From Epiperipatus broadwayi (lineage: Eukaryota; Onychophora; Udeonychophora; Euonychophora; Peripatidae): 64,000 nucleotides of DNA. Location: the NCBI GenBank assembly GCA_028023455.1, contig JAQFVV010012398.1, positions 8,890,682-8,954,681 on the forward strand, given 5' to 3'. Below, piece after piece: positions 24,355 through 37,164 of this stretch. The translations under genes were made by a program, and so were the position numbers. Under the pieces are notes generated by a model. It worked only from the letters and a program-made list of their open reading frames with translations. It searched no databases and had not been told where the DNA came from. How positions within the stretch are numbered: the stretch's first letter is position 1; each line of letters starts with the position of its first letter.

Positions 24355-26720
24355 TTGGTGGCTGAGAGAGCTAAAAATCTCACTGTAGACTCAGGGTCAT
24401 TCAGTGATGAATTTTTATTCAGTTATGTACAAAATCACTTGTGAGAGAAGGAAGATTATCTGAATTGGAAGAACTGTCTAATATGAATTTTGTGCTGGTG
24501 GAAGAAAAGGTGAAGCACAAATGTAATGGGCTTTAGATGAGAATTGATTGTATATCAGACATAGTGGCAAAATTAGTTATTTAACTTAGAGATTTAAAAA
24601 AATTAATTCAGAAGTATATCCTCAACAAGTTCACATTATAATGGAGAGGTAGAGAAATTTTAAATAGATATACAAAATGCTTATTACATCAAAAAATTTT
24701 AAATTTCATGAGATACTTTAATGCTAAAATTGATAAACAATTGAAGGATAAAATTGTTGTGAATATATTTAGCTATGGTAACAAAAATAAGAGTGGACAT
24801 AGACTTGTGGAGTTTGCAAAAAAAATTGTATATTATGAAATCTTTCTTTAGTATTATACAAATGAACATGGAAACATGTCAAGCGTTGGTAGCCTAGCAG
24901 TTAGCATAGCTGCCTTCTAAGCAGCTGGCCTGAGTTTGCTTCCCAGTCAATGTTTTGACATATTAAAAAAAAAAGCATGGAAACATTCAAATAAAGATAA
25001 AGCAAAATTATTTTACCTTTTGATTAAAAGAAAATATGAATTTCAAGACTGTAATGTATTAATAGATTCTACAATTTAAAATGCAAAATTACAAAGATGA
25101 AGCTATTACAAAAGACAACATTAACAATTTATATTCCTAACCCCCAGAGCTAATCTAATGAATTTGAATTAGAACTTGTTAAGCCTTTTAAAATAATGAC
25201 AGATTTTGAAGAAGATTCAAACTTCAATACTCTATAAACAACAACAATAAAGAGAATTCTTACAAAAAAAAAAATTTAATGGTAAATTATGAGCTGTGAC
25301 ATATTAAGGAAATATATAAATATTTTAAAATGAGCTATTAAAAAGAATTTACTATATGGTATTCTATAAAATAGCATAAAAAGTATTTAATAATGATATT
25401 AGAATGTATAACTATGAGTTGGAAAAGAAAGCTACAGATGGAAATAAAAATAGTATAAAATAACATCTTAGTATTTTGAAGATAAATTGTATCAATAATA
25501 AATAAAAAAGATGGTAATATTATTAAAATGGCAGATGAAATCATGAAATATAACAGAATTCTACAAGGAATTATATAATAAAAAATAAGGAATTATAATA
25601 AATAATAAGAAAACAAAATAACCTCTACAACTACTACATCTTCTGAACTACCAAATATTTTAAATAAGATCAGATATACAATAAAATCTACAAAGAAGAT
25701 AAAAATTCTAAGAAATTGTGGAATTATTATTGATAATCTTAAAAGAAATATGTGAAGAAATAAATTATTGGCAAAACTATATACCAAATGTCTAAATGAT
25801 AAAGATGCACCAGATGTTTGAAGTATGTAATATTAATATTGATATTTAAAAAAAAAGTGATAAAAAATAATAGGAATTATAGATACATCAATCTTTTGTC
25901 AAATCTATACAAATTGACCAAAAAATAAATAGAATATAAAAATAGTTTTTAAAAAAATTGATAATATTTTAAGTAGTTGAGAAAAGTTTAAAAATTAATG
26001 AATGTGTGTTGCTAATATACTTTGAATTTGTAAATTAGGTTTCTGTAAACATTTCTATAGTGATTAAAGCTTTGGATAAAGATCCAAGATATTGTCATAT
26101 CCTAAAGATATTTATCAAAACACAACTGCAATAATGAAATGAAAATAAGAAAGTGGCACTAATGACAAAATCTAAAAAAAACTAAAATAATGTTTAATGG
26201 ATTGTTTCAGAAAATAAAAATAGAAATTATTAAAACAGATAAAAATTATAACTGAATAATTAATCATAGAAATAAATCTGTATGTAATGTTTTTGGTGTA
26301 ATACCTATGTGTTTGAAAATGAAGGTTTTTAATAAATGTGTTTGCCCGTTCTTATTTATGGATTTGAGAGTTGGAAATTTAAAAGAAAAGCAATAGAGAA
26401 ATATCAGACCTTTCAAATATGAAAAGATGTATATTGGGATAATAAACAAGGATTGAAAATGAAATATTGTATAAACGAATAAAAAGGGTACATTGACATT
26501 ATTCACAGAATTAAAAAGTGGAAAAAACCTGGGATGAACATTGATAGAAGTGATGATAGGTGGACAATAAATTCTAAACTGGATCCCAAAGATCCCATAA
26601 TAAAATAAGAAAGTTTGCTGGTGTCATATGGAGAAGAGAGTCTAGGAATTGAAGAAAGTTGATTAAACTTCAGCAGACTTTTATCCTTCTGCGCATCAAT
26701 AATGGTTGAAAATAATGTTG
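24355..26720 (+). mobile_element. RTE-type LINE, copy R2, decayed
   Basis: The plus strand follows the main RTE copy from start to end. Endonuclease segments FNAKIDKQLKD and YGNKNKSGHRLVEFA lie near 24720-24820. WKHSNKDKAKL and KYEFQDCNVL lie near 24980-25060, IPNPQS and ITDF-like segments near 25140-25230, and AKLYTKCLNDKDAPD near 25780. SVVIKALDKD with YCHILK lies near 26050-26110, and CLKMKVFNKC near 26310. The 3' untranslated part ends near 26720 with GGTTGAAAATAATG. The region around RT motifs A to C is partly deleted. A SINE splits the endonuclease at 24878-24975. Confidence 0.8.
24867..24986 (+). mobile_element. tRNA-derived SINE S1 inside RTE copy R2
   Basis: The body runs 24878-24975 between perfect 11-bp duplications CATGGAAACAT (24867-24877 and 24976-24986). 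It begins GTCAAGCGTTGGTAGCC with an A-box-like stretch, has a B-box-like GAGTTTGCTTCC, and ends in ten or more As. Removing it and one duplication restores the RTE reading through WKH, so it inserted after the RTE. Confidence 0.85.
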
Positions 26721-27508
26721 ATGAATTCCATAATTAACTTAGTTAAGAGCAGATTAAAAGTAACATTAAATTACTACCAATAACAATCAATATTATTAAT
26801 TGTTCAAACGGAGTACTCATCACATTCACAATTTTTTTTATCATATTATTACTATATATAGATTTAAAAAGCCTTCAGACTGAATTTTTCATGTATAAAC
26901 AAATTCAAGTTTTCCAAAATAACTAGCCTGATTAATGGCAAATTATTGGTCTGTAAACAGGTACCTAATTATTTATAATTAAATGGAAAGCAACTAAGTA
27001 AAACCTTAAATCTCATTACCGGATACTTGTTACAACCTAGTGAATATCTTTTTAACTATTACTTTTTAAAAAAAGTTTTGGAAAAACATTTAAAGGCTTT
27101 ATTTATTTATATACATGAATTAGATATTTTTATGGATTTTTAATTAAATAACAAATAGAAATAAAGAGTTTGGGGTTTCAAACTATATATTTTGTTCCAA
27201 GCCCCCCCCCACCCCAATAAACATATAGCATATAATTGCTCACCTTTTATTGATAAACGTTGATTACAATACAATACACATTGTTTATTGAACTGCAAAT
27301 ATGTAATACTTTTCAACATGCACATACATATACGACAGACATTTATATATATAAATCAAAATTATAGTATTAAAAAATAATATAGTTATCAATAATAAAT
27401 GATGGAAATATTTCATTTTACTGAGTATATGTGTTTACTCATGTATGTATTGAAACAATAAGAATAAAGGAAAAAAACTAACTCCTATTGCTCTGAGCAA
27501 TATTTTTT
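26721..27508. other. no supported gene
   Basis: AT-rich. Contains a C-run near 27202-27216. The 61-codon minus-strand frame crossing it has no known motif. Confidence 0.5.
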
Positions 27509-27645
27509 TTCAATAATTTTTTTTTTATATATATGCCATAGCATCGGCTGGTACGCGAACCCACAACCATCAGTAACCAACTACTTGCTTGCAAGGCGGC
27601 TGCAATGACCTCTTGGCTAACAACGCTTGACTTCAATAATTTTTT
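27509..27645 (-). mobile_element. tRNA-derived SINE S1, minus strand
   Basis: Body 27523-27631, flanked by TTCAATAATTTTTT (27509-27522 and 27632-27645). Read on the minus strand it starts GTCAAGCGTTGTTAGCC, contains GCAAGCAAGTAGTTGG, then a B box GGGTTCGCGTACC, then CCGATGCTATGGC. The AGCGTTG start can pair with CGATGCT, like an acceptor stem. Confidence 0.87.
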
Positions 27646-28019
27646 GTCTTATAGTAACAATAGACCCACTTCTTTTTCAAAAAATTACTTTCCCTCTAAC
27701 TTTGTTAATTTTTTTAATCTATACTCTGAAATATTGTAAAACCTTTATTCTTAGAAAATATTTTGTAAGTGAAATATAACAAATTAAATTCAGACAGGAT
27801 AATAAATGAATAAAATATACATCCTTTTAGCATAAACCAAAGATATTTTATTAATATATGTAATTTTTATGTGTTAGCTCAGAGAATAAAAAAATGGATG
27901 CTGAATATTGAAATGTGCATATTTTAAGAATTTTTATTGATTTATTTATATTTGTGTTTATTTACTAAAGTCATGTAGTTAGATTCAGAATAGTTTGGAG
28001 TTCCACTGTATATCAATGT

Positions 28020-28700
28020 AAATAGAAATAACTTTATCTTTTGATATTGTCAGAAAACCATTAAATTAAGAATAAAAATAAAGAGATTATATCCATGCAA
28101 ACAGAGATAACTTAAGTGTTTGATGATGCCATGAAACCAATTACTAATTGGCAATCCATTAAACAAGATTTCTTTATTAATCCATATAATAACTCCTTTT
28201 GTTTTGAGTTTTAGTGAAATAGTTTTATTTTAAGCACAAGTTTTTAATATGAATTTAAACCCAGAAAACTTTTTATAGGCATTAAAGAACAGAAGATTAA
28301 TGTCTTCCTTGACATCCTACAAATAATAATTAATTTTCTTCAGTGAGTTTAAGGATTTTTAATTTGATAAAAAATAGAAATAGATTACATTCATGTGACC
28401 AGAGATAACTTTAACTTTTGATATTGCCAAAAAAAACAAATTCTAATTGACAATCCTGAAGCTAAACAAGTTTTCTTTAACTTGCACAAGAGACTTTTCA
28501 TTTTGAGTTTTAATAAAGAAAAATAGATTTCTTAGTTTAAATTCATATAGTAACTTGTGTAGGAAGTAAAATTGTACCCTTTTTATTTCATTAAAACCAA
28601 AAGGAAAGAAATATTGTAGATTAATAGATAACACTTATTTAGTCTTAAAATTATCACTTAATAATTGGTTTTCTGGCATCATCAACATGTAATGTTCTTT
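28020..28700. repeat. diverged tandem repeat family, also at 54410-54590
   Basis: Blocks containing GAGATAACTT...GATATTGCC and AATTG(G/A)CAATCC followed by AAACAAG recur at about 28020, 28090 and 28400. An inverted, better preserved copy of the same block lies at about 54410-54590, with the shared phrase CATGCAAACAGAGATAACTT. No coding motif. Nature unknown. Confidence 0.5.
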
Positions 28701-29683
28701 GTTTATATATACATAATCACTTTATTTCTATTCCTTATCATATATATATATATAAGAAAAATCAATTTGAAACATATTTAGATACCTTGCATGATTGATT
28801 TAAATATTCATTCTTCTTAACTAAAGAGTTTTAGTCAAACTTCTATACTAATAAATGAGTATGAGAATAATGGCTGCCTTATTCTTGTTAAATAATGACT
28901 AATGCTAGATTAGAGAGTATTTGAATTTATAAACTCTCATGGTTTTCTTAGAGAATAGATTTTAACATAAAGCTTCTATTGATGTTAAAGTTTTAAAAAA
29001 ATCTGAAGAGATCAGCATCTTACAGTTTGTGATTATAATCAAAAGACTTCTCCTTTGTTCTTTTGATAGAAAAAACTCTCAGAAAGTGTTTATGTTCTTC
29101 AGGTTTAAATTCACATAAAGATTTTGAAGTATAATTTAGGGATTTTAATTTATTGATTACTATAAAGAAATACATAAATAAACTTTCAATTTATTCATTT
29201 ATATTTTATTTATAGGAATAGAAAATAATAAACTTGACCATAATATTTAAAAAAAGAATATCTTTTATGTCATTATCTGTCAAAATTGATATTAAAATCT
29301 TTTAAAATATTGTAATTTTTGTAAGAAAATATCAGATTTATTAAAAATGCATCTTCATTCATTCAGAAAACAAAAAACCTAAAGTAAAAATGAATTTGTT
29401 CATTTTAGTTTTAGAGTTTATACAAATATCTGTGATGAGGTCAGTTTTTAAATACTTAAAAAGATCAAATATGATTTTTTTAAAAAAAACATTATTCACT
29501 TATAAATTTAAATTAAACAGAACTCAAGTCCAATTTATTGAGTTTTATTATAAAATAATGATTTATAAAAACAGAAAGATTCAGCATTTCTGAAAGCTCT
29601 CATTATATGGAACACTAGAATATGTCAGAATGCAAGAGGGAAAAAATATTTATTGTACAATGTTATGAGTCTTATTCTCAAAT

Positions 29684-29684
29684 G

Positions 29685-29727
<43 letters not shown>
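29684..29727. repeat. (TA)n microsatellite
   Basis: Uninterrupted AT dinucleotides next to the left end of element D. They may hide a target-site duplication. Confidence 0.95.
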
Positions 29728-29730
<3 letters not shown>

Positions 29731-29855
29731 AAACAAAACAAGTTATAAATTTTGTAACTTGCTTTTATGATCACTAGATGGAGCATTACCAATAGCTTCT
29801 AACAAGCTTTTGTTTACATAAATGCTGAGAGATAGAATTTAATATCTCTTTCATT

Positions 29856-29919
29856 GTCACCACCCCCAGACCAGCTTGTTTCGAGCTAGTTGGCTCATGT
29901 CAGTAAAGGGTAGGGTGAC
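29856..29919 (-). ncRNA. variant hammerhead, element D left arm
   Basis: Stem I pairs GTCACC with GGTGAC, and after an internal loop CCCTTTA with TGGGGG (several G-T pairs). Stem II is GAGC/GCTC, GAAA is present, and stem III resembles ACCAGCTGGT followed by C. The core reads CTGACAT instead of CTGANGA, so G8 and A9 differ. Both arms share this change, so it predates the dimer or was inherited. Confidence 0.5.
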
Positions 29920-30552
29920 TAGAAACTAGATCTAAATACTAACTCTAAAATCAGCATTTATCAAACACATTTCTATCACTTTGAAAGCATGAAATTTATC
30001 CAACACATAATGTCTTCAAATCCAGCTTAACAAACTAGATAGCTATATGGGTCTGAAATCAGTTCAGTTTCACCATATAGTAAAAGCCTCTGCAATATAT
30101 ATCATTGCAAAAACCTTCAAAGTTCAAATCCAGCTTAACAAACTAGATAGCTATATGGATCTGAAATCAGTTCAGTTTCACCATATAGTAAAAGCCTCTG
30201 CAATATATATCATTGCAAAAATCTTCAAAGTTCAAATCCAGCTTAACAAACTAGATAGCTATATGAGTCTGAAATCAGTTCAGTTTCACCATATAGTAAA
30301 AGCCTCTGCAATATATATCATTGCAGAGGCTTTTACTATATGGTGAAACTGAACTGATTTCAGACCCAGATATATATTGCAGAGGCTTTTACTATATGGT
30401 GAAACTGAACTGATTTCAGACCCATATAGCTATCTAGTTTGTTAAGCTGGATTTGCAGACATTACATGTCTGATAAATTTCATGCTTTCAAACTGATAGA
30501 AACGTGTTAGATAAATGCTGATTTTAGAGTTAGTATTTAGATCTAGTTTCTA

Positions 30553-30616
30553 GTCACCCTACCATTCACTGACATGAGCCAACTAGCTGGAAAACAGCTG
30601 GTCTGGAGGTGGAGAC
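30553..30616 (+). ncRNA. variant hammerhead, element D right arm
   Basis: Inverted partner of the left-arm copy, with CTGACAT, a GAGC/GCTG stem II, GAAAACAGCTGGTC and stem I GTCACC facing GGAGAC with one mismatch. The helices persist although the core departs from consensus. Confidence 0.48.
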
Positions 30617-30710
30617 AACGAAAGAGATGTTGAATTTTATCTCTCTCGGTGTTTATGTAAACAAAATCTTGTTAGGAGCTATTGGTAAAGCTCCATCTAG
30701 TAGTGGTCAT

Positions 30711-32005
30711 CTATATATATTAATGCATTGTAGGTATTCTATTATATATATAAAGTATAACAGTTAATATACAGTGAAATACACTTTTCAAATTTCAAAA
30801 TTCATCACAGATTTTTTTATTAGATCTACCATTATTCATGAGTAGTATTAAGCTAATATTAAATAAAGAAGATTTCAAACTATTAATTAAAATTTCAACT
30901 TTGACTTAGTTTAATACTATTGTACTAATTAATAAATATGACTTGAATTAGTAATGAACCACACTTCTTTTGTCTTTTTTTTCTGCTGGTCTTTTTCTTT
31001 ATTAACTACACTTATGTTATTAAAATTAAATATGTGCTCCAGCTTTCTTTCATGATTTCAGTTGTTTTAATGCAATTGGATTCTGTTTTAATGCTGTTTG
31101 ATTTTCGTATTAAAATTTATTTTAGTCTCCCCATAATATATTATATAACAATTGAAGTTTCCACTCTCCAACTATCTTCGTAATTAACTTTTTGCATGAG
31201 AATTATGTTATCTTTTGAATTACTAATAAGACTATTCAAATCAATAAAAAAACTGTAAATCTGCTTTATATTTATTATTATAAATATACTTAAAAGAGTG
31301 TCATGTTGATTTAATAAAATCCATGGTTTATTATTATTATATTTTATATTAAAATCATTCTTACAATTAGATCATTTATACATTCATTCATCTTATATTT
31401 ATGATAACAACTTAAGTACATGGCTAAATTCAATACTAAAAATACTAATTATAATAAGCTATGGTTTAAATAATAATCTCTTAAACATATTTACAATAAT
31501 TAATATAAAGTTAGTTTTTGATTTCTCATCAATGTGAAAAGACTTGTTAATAATTTTAAAAAAAGTCTCATGTAACAAGCAAATGTTGCATATGGATAGC
31601 TGTGGAATTTCCAGTTATTATTTGATACATTGCAGTACATCAAACCAAATGTGAATTTTAGCACACTTAGCAATCTCATTATTCAAAAACTGAACTTAAA
31701 TACACTTCCATTTTATATAGCCTCTATTAATAATGACTCATGTGCTAGTAAATGAAAAGAAAACCACTCAAAATGTCAAATCATGCTTCCAACCAGTGCT
31801 ACAATAGTATTCAACAATAAAAATATCTTGGAACTAGCCATAAATATGACAGAAAATGCTAAAAACTCTCTTAGCAATAATGGGAATTTGAAAAGTATAT
31901 CTTATTCTGCTTCAAATATTATGTGTTTATTTATTTAGTTATTAGGACAGAAATGTTTACTATATATATATACATACAGACAAAATATGGTACAGACATT
32001 ACTGA
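30711..32005. other. no supported gene
   Basis: AT-rich DNA. No conserved reading frame, repeat pair or RNA gene was recognised. Confidence 0.5.
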
Positions 32006-32008
32006 TAA

Positions 32009-32475
<467 letters not shown>

Positions 32476-33060
32476 AAAAGATAAGCAGATAGGTAGGTAT
32501 ATATGTTAAGTAGATTGATTGATTAATTGCTTATTTATTAAATTATCTACCTTATTTTCAGTTCTTGCAAATATGTATTTAGTAAACTGTGGAGGCACTT
32601 ATGAAGTAAGTAACCATTCAAAAAATGAAGTTTTTCATTCTTTAAGATTTAAAATTAATCAATATTTTTTTATTATCAAATAACAATCTAATTACTTCTT
32701 TACCAAAATTATTTCAGCAAAACATAAATTGTTATTTTCAGGAGAACTCTATAGAGTTGTCACAGAATTAGGAGCTATAATCTGTCTCACTAATCATCCA
32801 AATATTGTTCAAAGAATGAATATCCAATTGTTTTTAATGAAAATCTACTAAAGTCTCTTTCACCAAAAAGTTGTAGAACCTGACAAATGATTCTTTTCTG
32901 CTTTATATATGTATAACAAAAAAAAAATTAAGTTTTTTTTGGGGGGAGAAGGGGGATTAAAGATGAGATCATTACTAGAAGTTATGGTGTGTTAACCGAT
33001 ATACTGTGAGAAGCTACATATGTATATATAAATATGTTATTTAAATGACATAGAAACATT

Positions 33061-33092
33061 ATTTATCTTTATATATATATATATATATATTT
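33061..33092. repeat. (AT)n microsatellite
   Basis: Short uninterrupted AT run between otherwise unremarkable AT-rich DNA. Confidence 0.85.
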
Positions 33093-33240
33093 CCGGATTC
33101 ATCACTATACAGTTTCAATATTTCAGATGAGTCACATCTATAGCATCTGGGTAAGAAGTGTTATTTAAAAAAATTATCATAGAGGTGCTTACGAAACATA
33201 AAGAAAATGATTAAATGTGTATATCCTCAAAATAACTTTT

Positions 33241-33379
33241 AAAAAATGTTCATGTGTAGTCAAGCATTGTTAGCTGGGAGGTCATCGCAGCAACCTTGCA
33301 AGCAAGTAGTTGGTTGTAGACGGTTGTGGGTTCGCCTCCCGGCCGATGCTATGGAATATGAAAAAAAAATGTTCATGTG
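33241..33379 (+). mobile_element. tRNA-derived SINE S1, best-preserved copy
   Basis: Body 33257-33363 lies between perfect 16-bp duplications AAAAAATGTTCATGTG (33241-33256 and 33364-33379). A-box-like TTAGCTGGGAGG, a central GCAAGCAAGTAGTTGG and B-box GGGTTCGCCTCC are at tRNA-like spacing. AGCATTG at the start pairs with CGATGCT at the end, as an acceptor stem would. The tail is A-rich. The length and duplications show LINE-type retroposition of a tRNA-related RNA. Confidence 0.9.
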
Positions 33380-33663
33380 GTGAGAAGATGATAATAGATA
33401 AATAATTTGATTTATAATTAATAATTGTATTAGCTAGTTCATAATCAGTCTCACTAATTGTTCAATTAGTGATCAAAATAACCAATGAGCTTAAAAAACT
33501 GTTAAAGTCTCTTCTATCAACAAGTTGGCAAATATCGTGAATAATAAATACCTTTCTACTTCGTATAAAAATTTCCATATATTTTATCCTGGACTCAAAC
33601 ACCAAATTATTAGCCAGCTATGAAAAGCTACACATATTATTTAAATGACTAAAAATATTTATG

Positions 33664-33665
33664 TA

Positions 33666-33693
<28 letters not shown>
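33664..33693. repeat. (CT)n microsatellite
   Basis: About 14 CT units. Confidence 0.95.
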
Positions 33694-33698
<5 letters not shown>

Positions 33699-33760
33699 GT
33701 TATTTGTATATATATTTGAATATTTATATATATATATATATATATATAATAAATATTCAA

Positions 33761-33978
33761 ATAACATTGCAATACTAGCCAAAAAAAAATTAAACTTTAC
33801 TAAAATTCTTCTACAACCATGGTTTCATTTATAAATACATCTTTTCAAGTGAAATTTACTTAAACATATCACCTATATGAATTTCACTTGAAAAAGTCTA
33901 TTTGTTAATAGATTAAACTATGGTTGTCAAAAAAATTTAGTAACGTTTTTTTTTTTTTTTTGGCTAATATTGTAATGT
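33761..33978. mobile_element. palindromic MITE
   Basis: Long terminal inverted repeats begin ATAACATTGCAATACTAGCC on the left and match the right end after reversal. An A-rich run, an ACAACCAT segment, and an inner TCAAGTGAAATT / AATTTCACTTGA pair follow. The whole element folds on itself with a small loop. Non-coding. An AT-run palindrome lies immediately to its left. Confidence 0.7.
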
Positions 33979-34192
33979 TATATAATTTTTTTTATTTATT
34001 TATTATTATTGGTATTGTGTTATGCAGTATTTAATTTCTATATATACTTTTCTGATTGATCTGTATCTCATCAAAAGAATTTTAAAAAATGTGAAGGAGT
34101 GAATGGAGAGGTAATAGTAGATGAATAATATGATATAACATTAAGTTATTTTGATTAATGTCTTTATAAAATCTTTCTAAATGGGACATAAC

Positions 34193-35111
34193 TCATTTTT
34201 GATTACATTTGTAAATCCAATATGGCTTCTTAAGAAACTCTACGGTCTCTGTGATTTTTTTTTTTGTTGGCAAGTCTCTCATTTGAATATTGATATTAGT
34301 AAAAGCTATATTATGACCAGTATTCATGTCAAGAAAGAAGAGTGCTGATGGCTGCTGTTTTACATTAACATGTTTATTTATCTTAGATCTGATATTTTCT
34401 GTTATCCACATAAGAAACCCAACAAACTATACTGGGATTCATGAGCTTTGAGAGAAATCAATTTCTTAATTTTGAATAGAAAGTTGCTCTTTTTTTTATT
34501 ATTATTATTATTAATAGTATCAAAGTTTATATTTCATAGTATTTCAGAATACATCTAATAATGTGTGTAATTTTTTTATATATATAAAAAACACCAGCCC
34601 TAATATCTTGGGGTTTTTTTCCTTAATTATTATTATTATTGTTTTGGACTAAGTTTTTATTTATAACTTCTTTATTTTTACATTAACCATAAAAGATATT
34701 GAGTATATAGTTTAATAAACCATTTTTCCTTGGATAAAAAAAAAAACATGGTTAATTTTCCTGGGAAAAAAATTTCTACTAAAAAAAAAATCTGATTTGG
34801 GTGATACTAAGATAAATCTCTTATCAAAAGAAAAAAAGGTTCCCACCCATCTCTGTTTCCAATGTAAACCCATATGAATATGGATACTGTTTATGTATGA
34901 GGAAAATCATATAACCTATAACTGGTGCAAATTGCCAGCCTACAAATGTATTATTTATATATTTAAGACAATTAGATATATTAACATGATTTCTATCTAC
35001 TTTTATGTTCTCTATAAACAAATCAACTAGTTCTCTTGACATGAGAAATTCCATTGACCTATTGAATATTTGTTTATATGTTACCCATTGTAAAACAAAA
35101 TAAATGATCAA
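34193..35111 (-). pseudogene. third Penelope-like element: RT and GIY-YIG C-terminus
   Basis: Two minus-strand frames fit one PLE. The frame 34824-35111 reads YKQIFNRSMEFLMSRELVDL and then FIENI, matching the fingers-to-palm block that normally contains GSPLSPVLA. The sequence YINNTFVGW follows at the catalytic site (YINN at 34950-34961, where PLE RTs have Y-x-D-D), and then a FTLE segment. The frame 34193-34411 reads QQPSALFFLDMNTGHNIAFT and ends KKKITETVEF, like the C-terminal part of the PLE GIY-YIG domain. The linker between them is decayed. Both catalytic aspartates are lost, so it is inactive. Confidence 0.65.
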
Positions 35112-35399
35112 ATGACAATAATTATTTCTTACTTAGATGATGACAGATGAAATATGGCCAAAGCATTAGTAATAATAATATTGTTTTACACAACAATGAA
35201 TGCATTGTAACTTTACAGGGAAATACAGGGTCGTACCTGGAGTGATGGTCACCAGTATATAAACATCAACTGCCTTAAATTGGTTAGCCATTTGTAACTC
35301 TACAGAAAAATGGAATTTAAACCATATCCTCAAGTTACAAAAAAAATTAATCTCAAAAGGGATGAGCATAATATATCACTCTGCTTGGATTAAAAAAAA

Positions 35400-36687
35400 T
35401 CTAAGAGCCAGAATTAACATTTAAAAGACATTTTAAAATATTTTAGAAAAGTGACCTATGATGACCATAACTATATACAGAAAGAATTATTATGTTTTAA
35501 AAGAAAAAACAGATTGATAAAATCTTTTAGAACAAAAAGAAAAGAAAGACATTTCAAATTTAAAATCCTGTCAATAATTAATTAATCAAAGCAATTAACT
35601 GAAAAAGAAAAAAATTGATTTTTTTTTATGAAAAATAAAACTTTTTATGAAAGTGTTTACAATTAATTTATATAATCTATAATTTCATTTATACATGTTA
35701 TATGCATGCATTTGTATAAAAAAATAATTTTTAATAACTTTATTTTAACAAAATGAAATATATGGTGTTGACTTCTGTGTGTATCTGCAATTCAATACAC
35801 ACTCATATATATTAAATCTTGTCCTGTAAAAAGGAAAATGAGTTTTTGATATTATCAAATATGATAAAAAAATAAAAATTATTTACATAACTAATCAATT
35901 ATTGTACTGCACATATGTGCACAATTCTAAATACATGTTTTAGTAAACCTAGCATAAATATTTGTATTATTAAAAATATAATTTAAAAGTTTAATTATAT
36001 ATTATTATAGGACAATTTAAATAATGTTCAGAAATTACATGCACACACATATATGTGTGTGTATGTAGAGCAATGCTTGTGAAATATTTATATGTAAAAT
36101 TTTAATCATTTTTATTATTAAATGTCAATTCAAACCTGTTCATTTTATATCTAGCCACATGACTGTGTGCTGAATGGGTTTTAAGTAAATCTAATGTATT
36201 AATCATGTAAATCATAATATAATAACTTGAACTGTATAGTAATTTGTAAATCACACATGTGTAAATTACAATGTGATCATTTTTATTGTATGTTAATCAA
36301 AATCAGAAGGCTTCTAATTGTATAGTCATATTCTACAGACCTTAATATCATTTTTATATTATTAATAAACTTGAATTCAATTCTTAAAATTGTATTAAAT
36401 TATCATTTCTTGGTCACTATAACAGTTATAGAGCTTGTGTTCTTCTGAGCTAGATTTGTGAAATAACAGCTGATATATAAATGGGGTTGTATTTTAGTGC
36501 TTAATGGTGATTGATAACATTCTGGTTGGCACTAAGAGTATACTTTTTAAAGCCCATCCATTATCTATTATTTTAGTTTAGTCTTAGAAATGTTTATAGT
36601 TGGCCAGTACATTAATGATACTAAGTGTTCAGAATATTGTTGATGATCAGCATGTTTTAATATCCCAGTATTATTGTTTCTGATTAT
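35400..36687. other. no supported gene
   Basis: AT-rich. A GCACACACATATATGTGTGTG-like foldback near 36040-36065 is the only structure seen. Confidence 0.45.
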
Positions 36688-36734
36688 TATGTATTCTGAT
36701 ATATTATATACAGAGCTCACAAATAAGCTCTTAA

Positions 36735-36797
36735 GAATATCCACAATCCCAGACCGGTTTCTGCTACTGGCTTTCTCAGTGAGGTGCTAGGATATTC
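36735..36797 (-). ncRNA. hammerhead-like E1
   Basis: Stem I GAATATCC/GGATATTC plus CCTCA/TGGG, stem II GC/GC around CAGTA, GAAA, and the palindrome ACCGGT followed by C. The core reads CTGAGAA, with G8 changed to A. Confidence 0.62.
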
Positions 36798-37101
36798 AAG
36801 CATTAGATTAAAAATACCAGGACAAGCCCAGCACTTTATTTAATGGATAATAATTAAGAAGAAATTCTGAAATTTTCAGACATTCATATTCTTCCAATCC
36901 AGCTATCTAACTTAAATAGCCATATGGGACTGAACTAAGTTCAGATACAACATATATTAATAGCTTTAGCACTATAAAATTGCCAAAGCCATAATAGCAA
37001 AAAATAAAATCTCAAGTCAGATGTCACATGACCTAATTTAACAAGCTTGTATTACAAATGTTATATATAGAGCTTGCAAATAAGCTCTTAACAAGCTTTC
37101 A

Positions 37102-37164
37102 GAATATCCCCAACCCCAGACCAGTTTCTGCTACTGGCTTTGTCAGTGAGGTGCTAGGATATTT
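37102..37164 (-). ncRNA. hammerhead-like E2
   Basis: Stem I with CCTCA/TGGGG and GGATATT pairing is kept. GAAACTGGTC is kept. The core reads CTGACAA, so G8 is A. One mismatch at the outer end of stem I. Confidence 0.6.

Larger units (their letters stand above)
29767..30710. mobile_element. element D: inverted dimer with variant hammerheads
   Basis: The left end (ATGATCACTAGATGGAGC) and right end match as inverted repeats, and the arms pair inward over about 250 bp before reaching a repetitive centre. The left side of the centre holds three 108-bp tandem units starting at 30021, 30129 and 30237. About two inverted units follow to 30460. Each unit carries the block CTGAAATCAGTTCAG. Hammerhead-like sequences lie in both arms (29856-29919 minus, 30553-30616 plus). 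The frame at 30047-30346 is a by-product of the 108-bp period, a multiple of three. Confidence 0.8.

Noticed and set aside
25338-25787. Minus-strand frames of 64-68 codons
   Set aside because: Shadows within the decayed plus-strand RTE copy R2.
30047-30346. 99-codon frame with three near-identical repeats
   Set aside because: Produced by the 108-bp tandem unit of element D; the frame includes the palindromic block and is non-coding elsewhere in the family.
30021-30460. CRISPR-like array
   Set aside because: The 108-bp units are contiguous tandem repeats without spacers, in a eukaryotic transposon.
33257-33363. Functional tRNA gene
   Set aside because: Promoter boxes and acceptor-like pairing exist, but the anticodon arm is irregular, the tail is A-rich and a 16-bp duplication flanks it: a SINE, not a tRNA gene.
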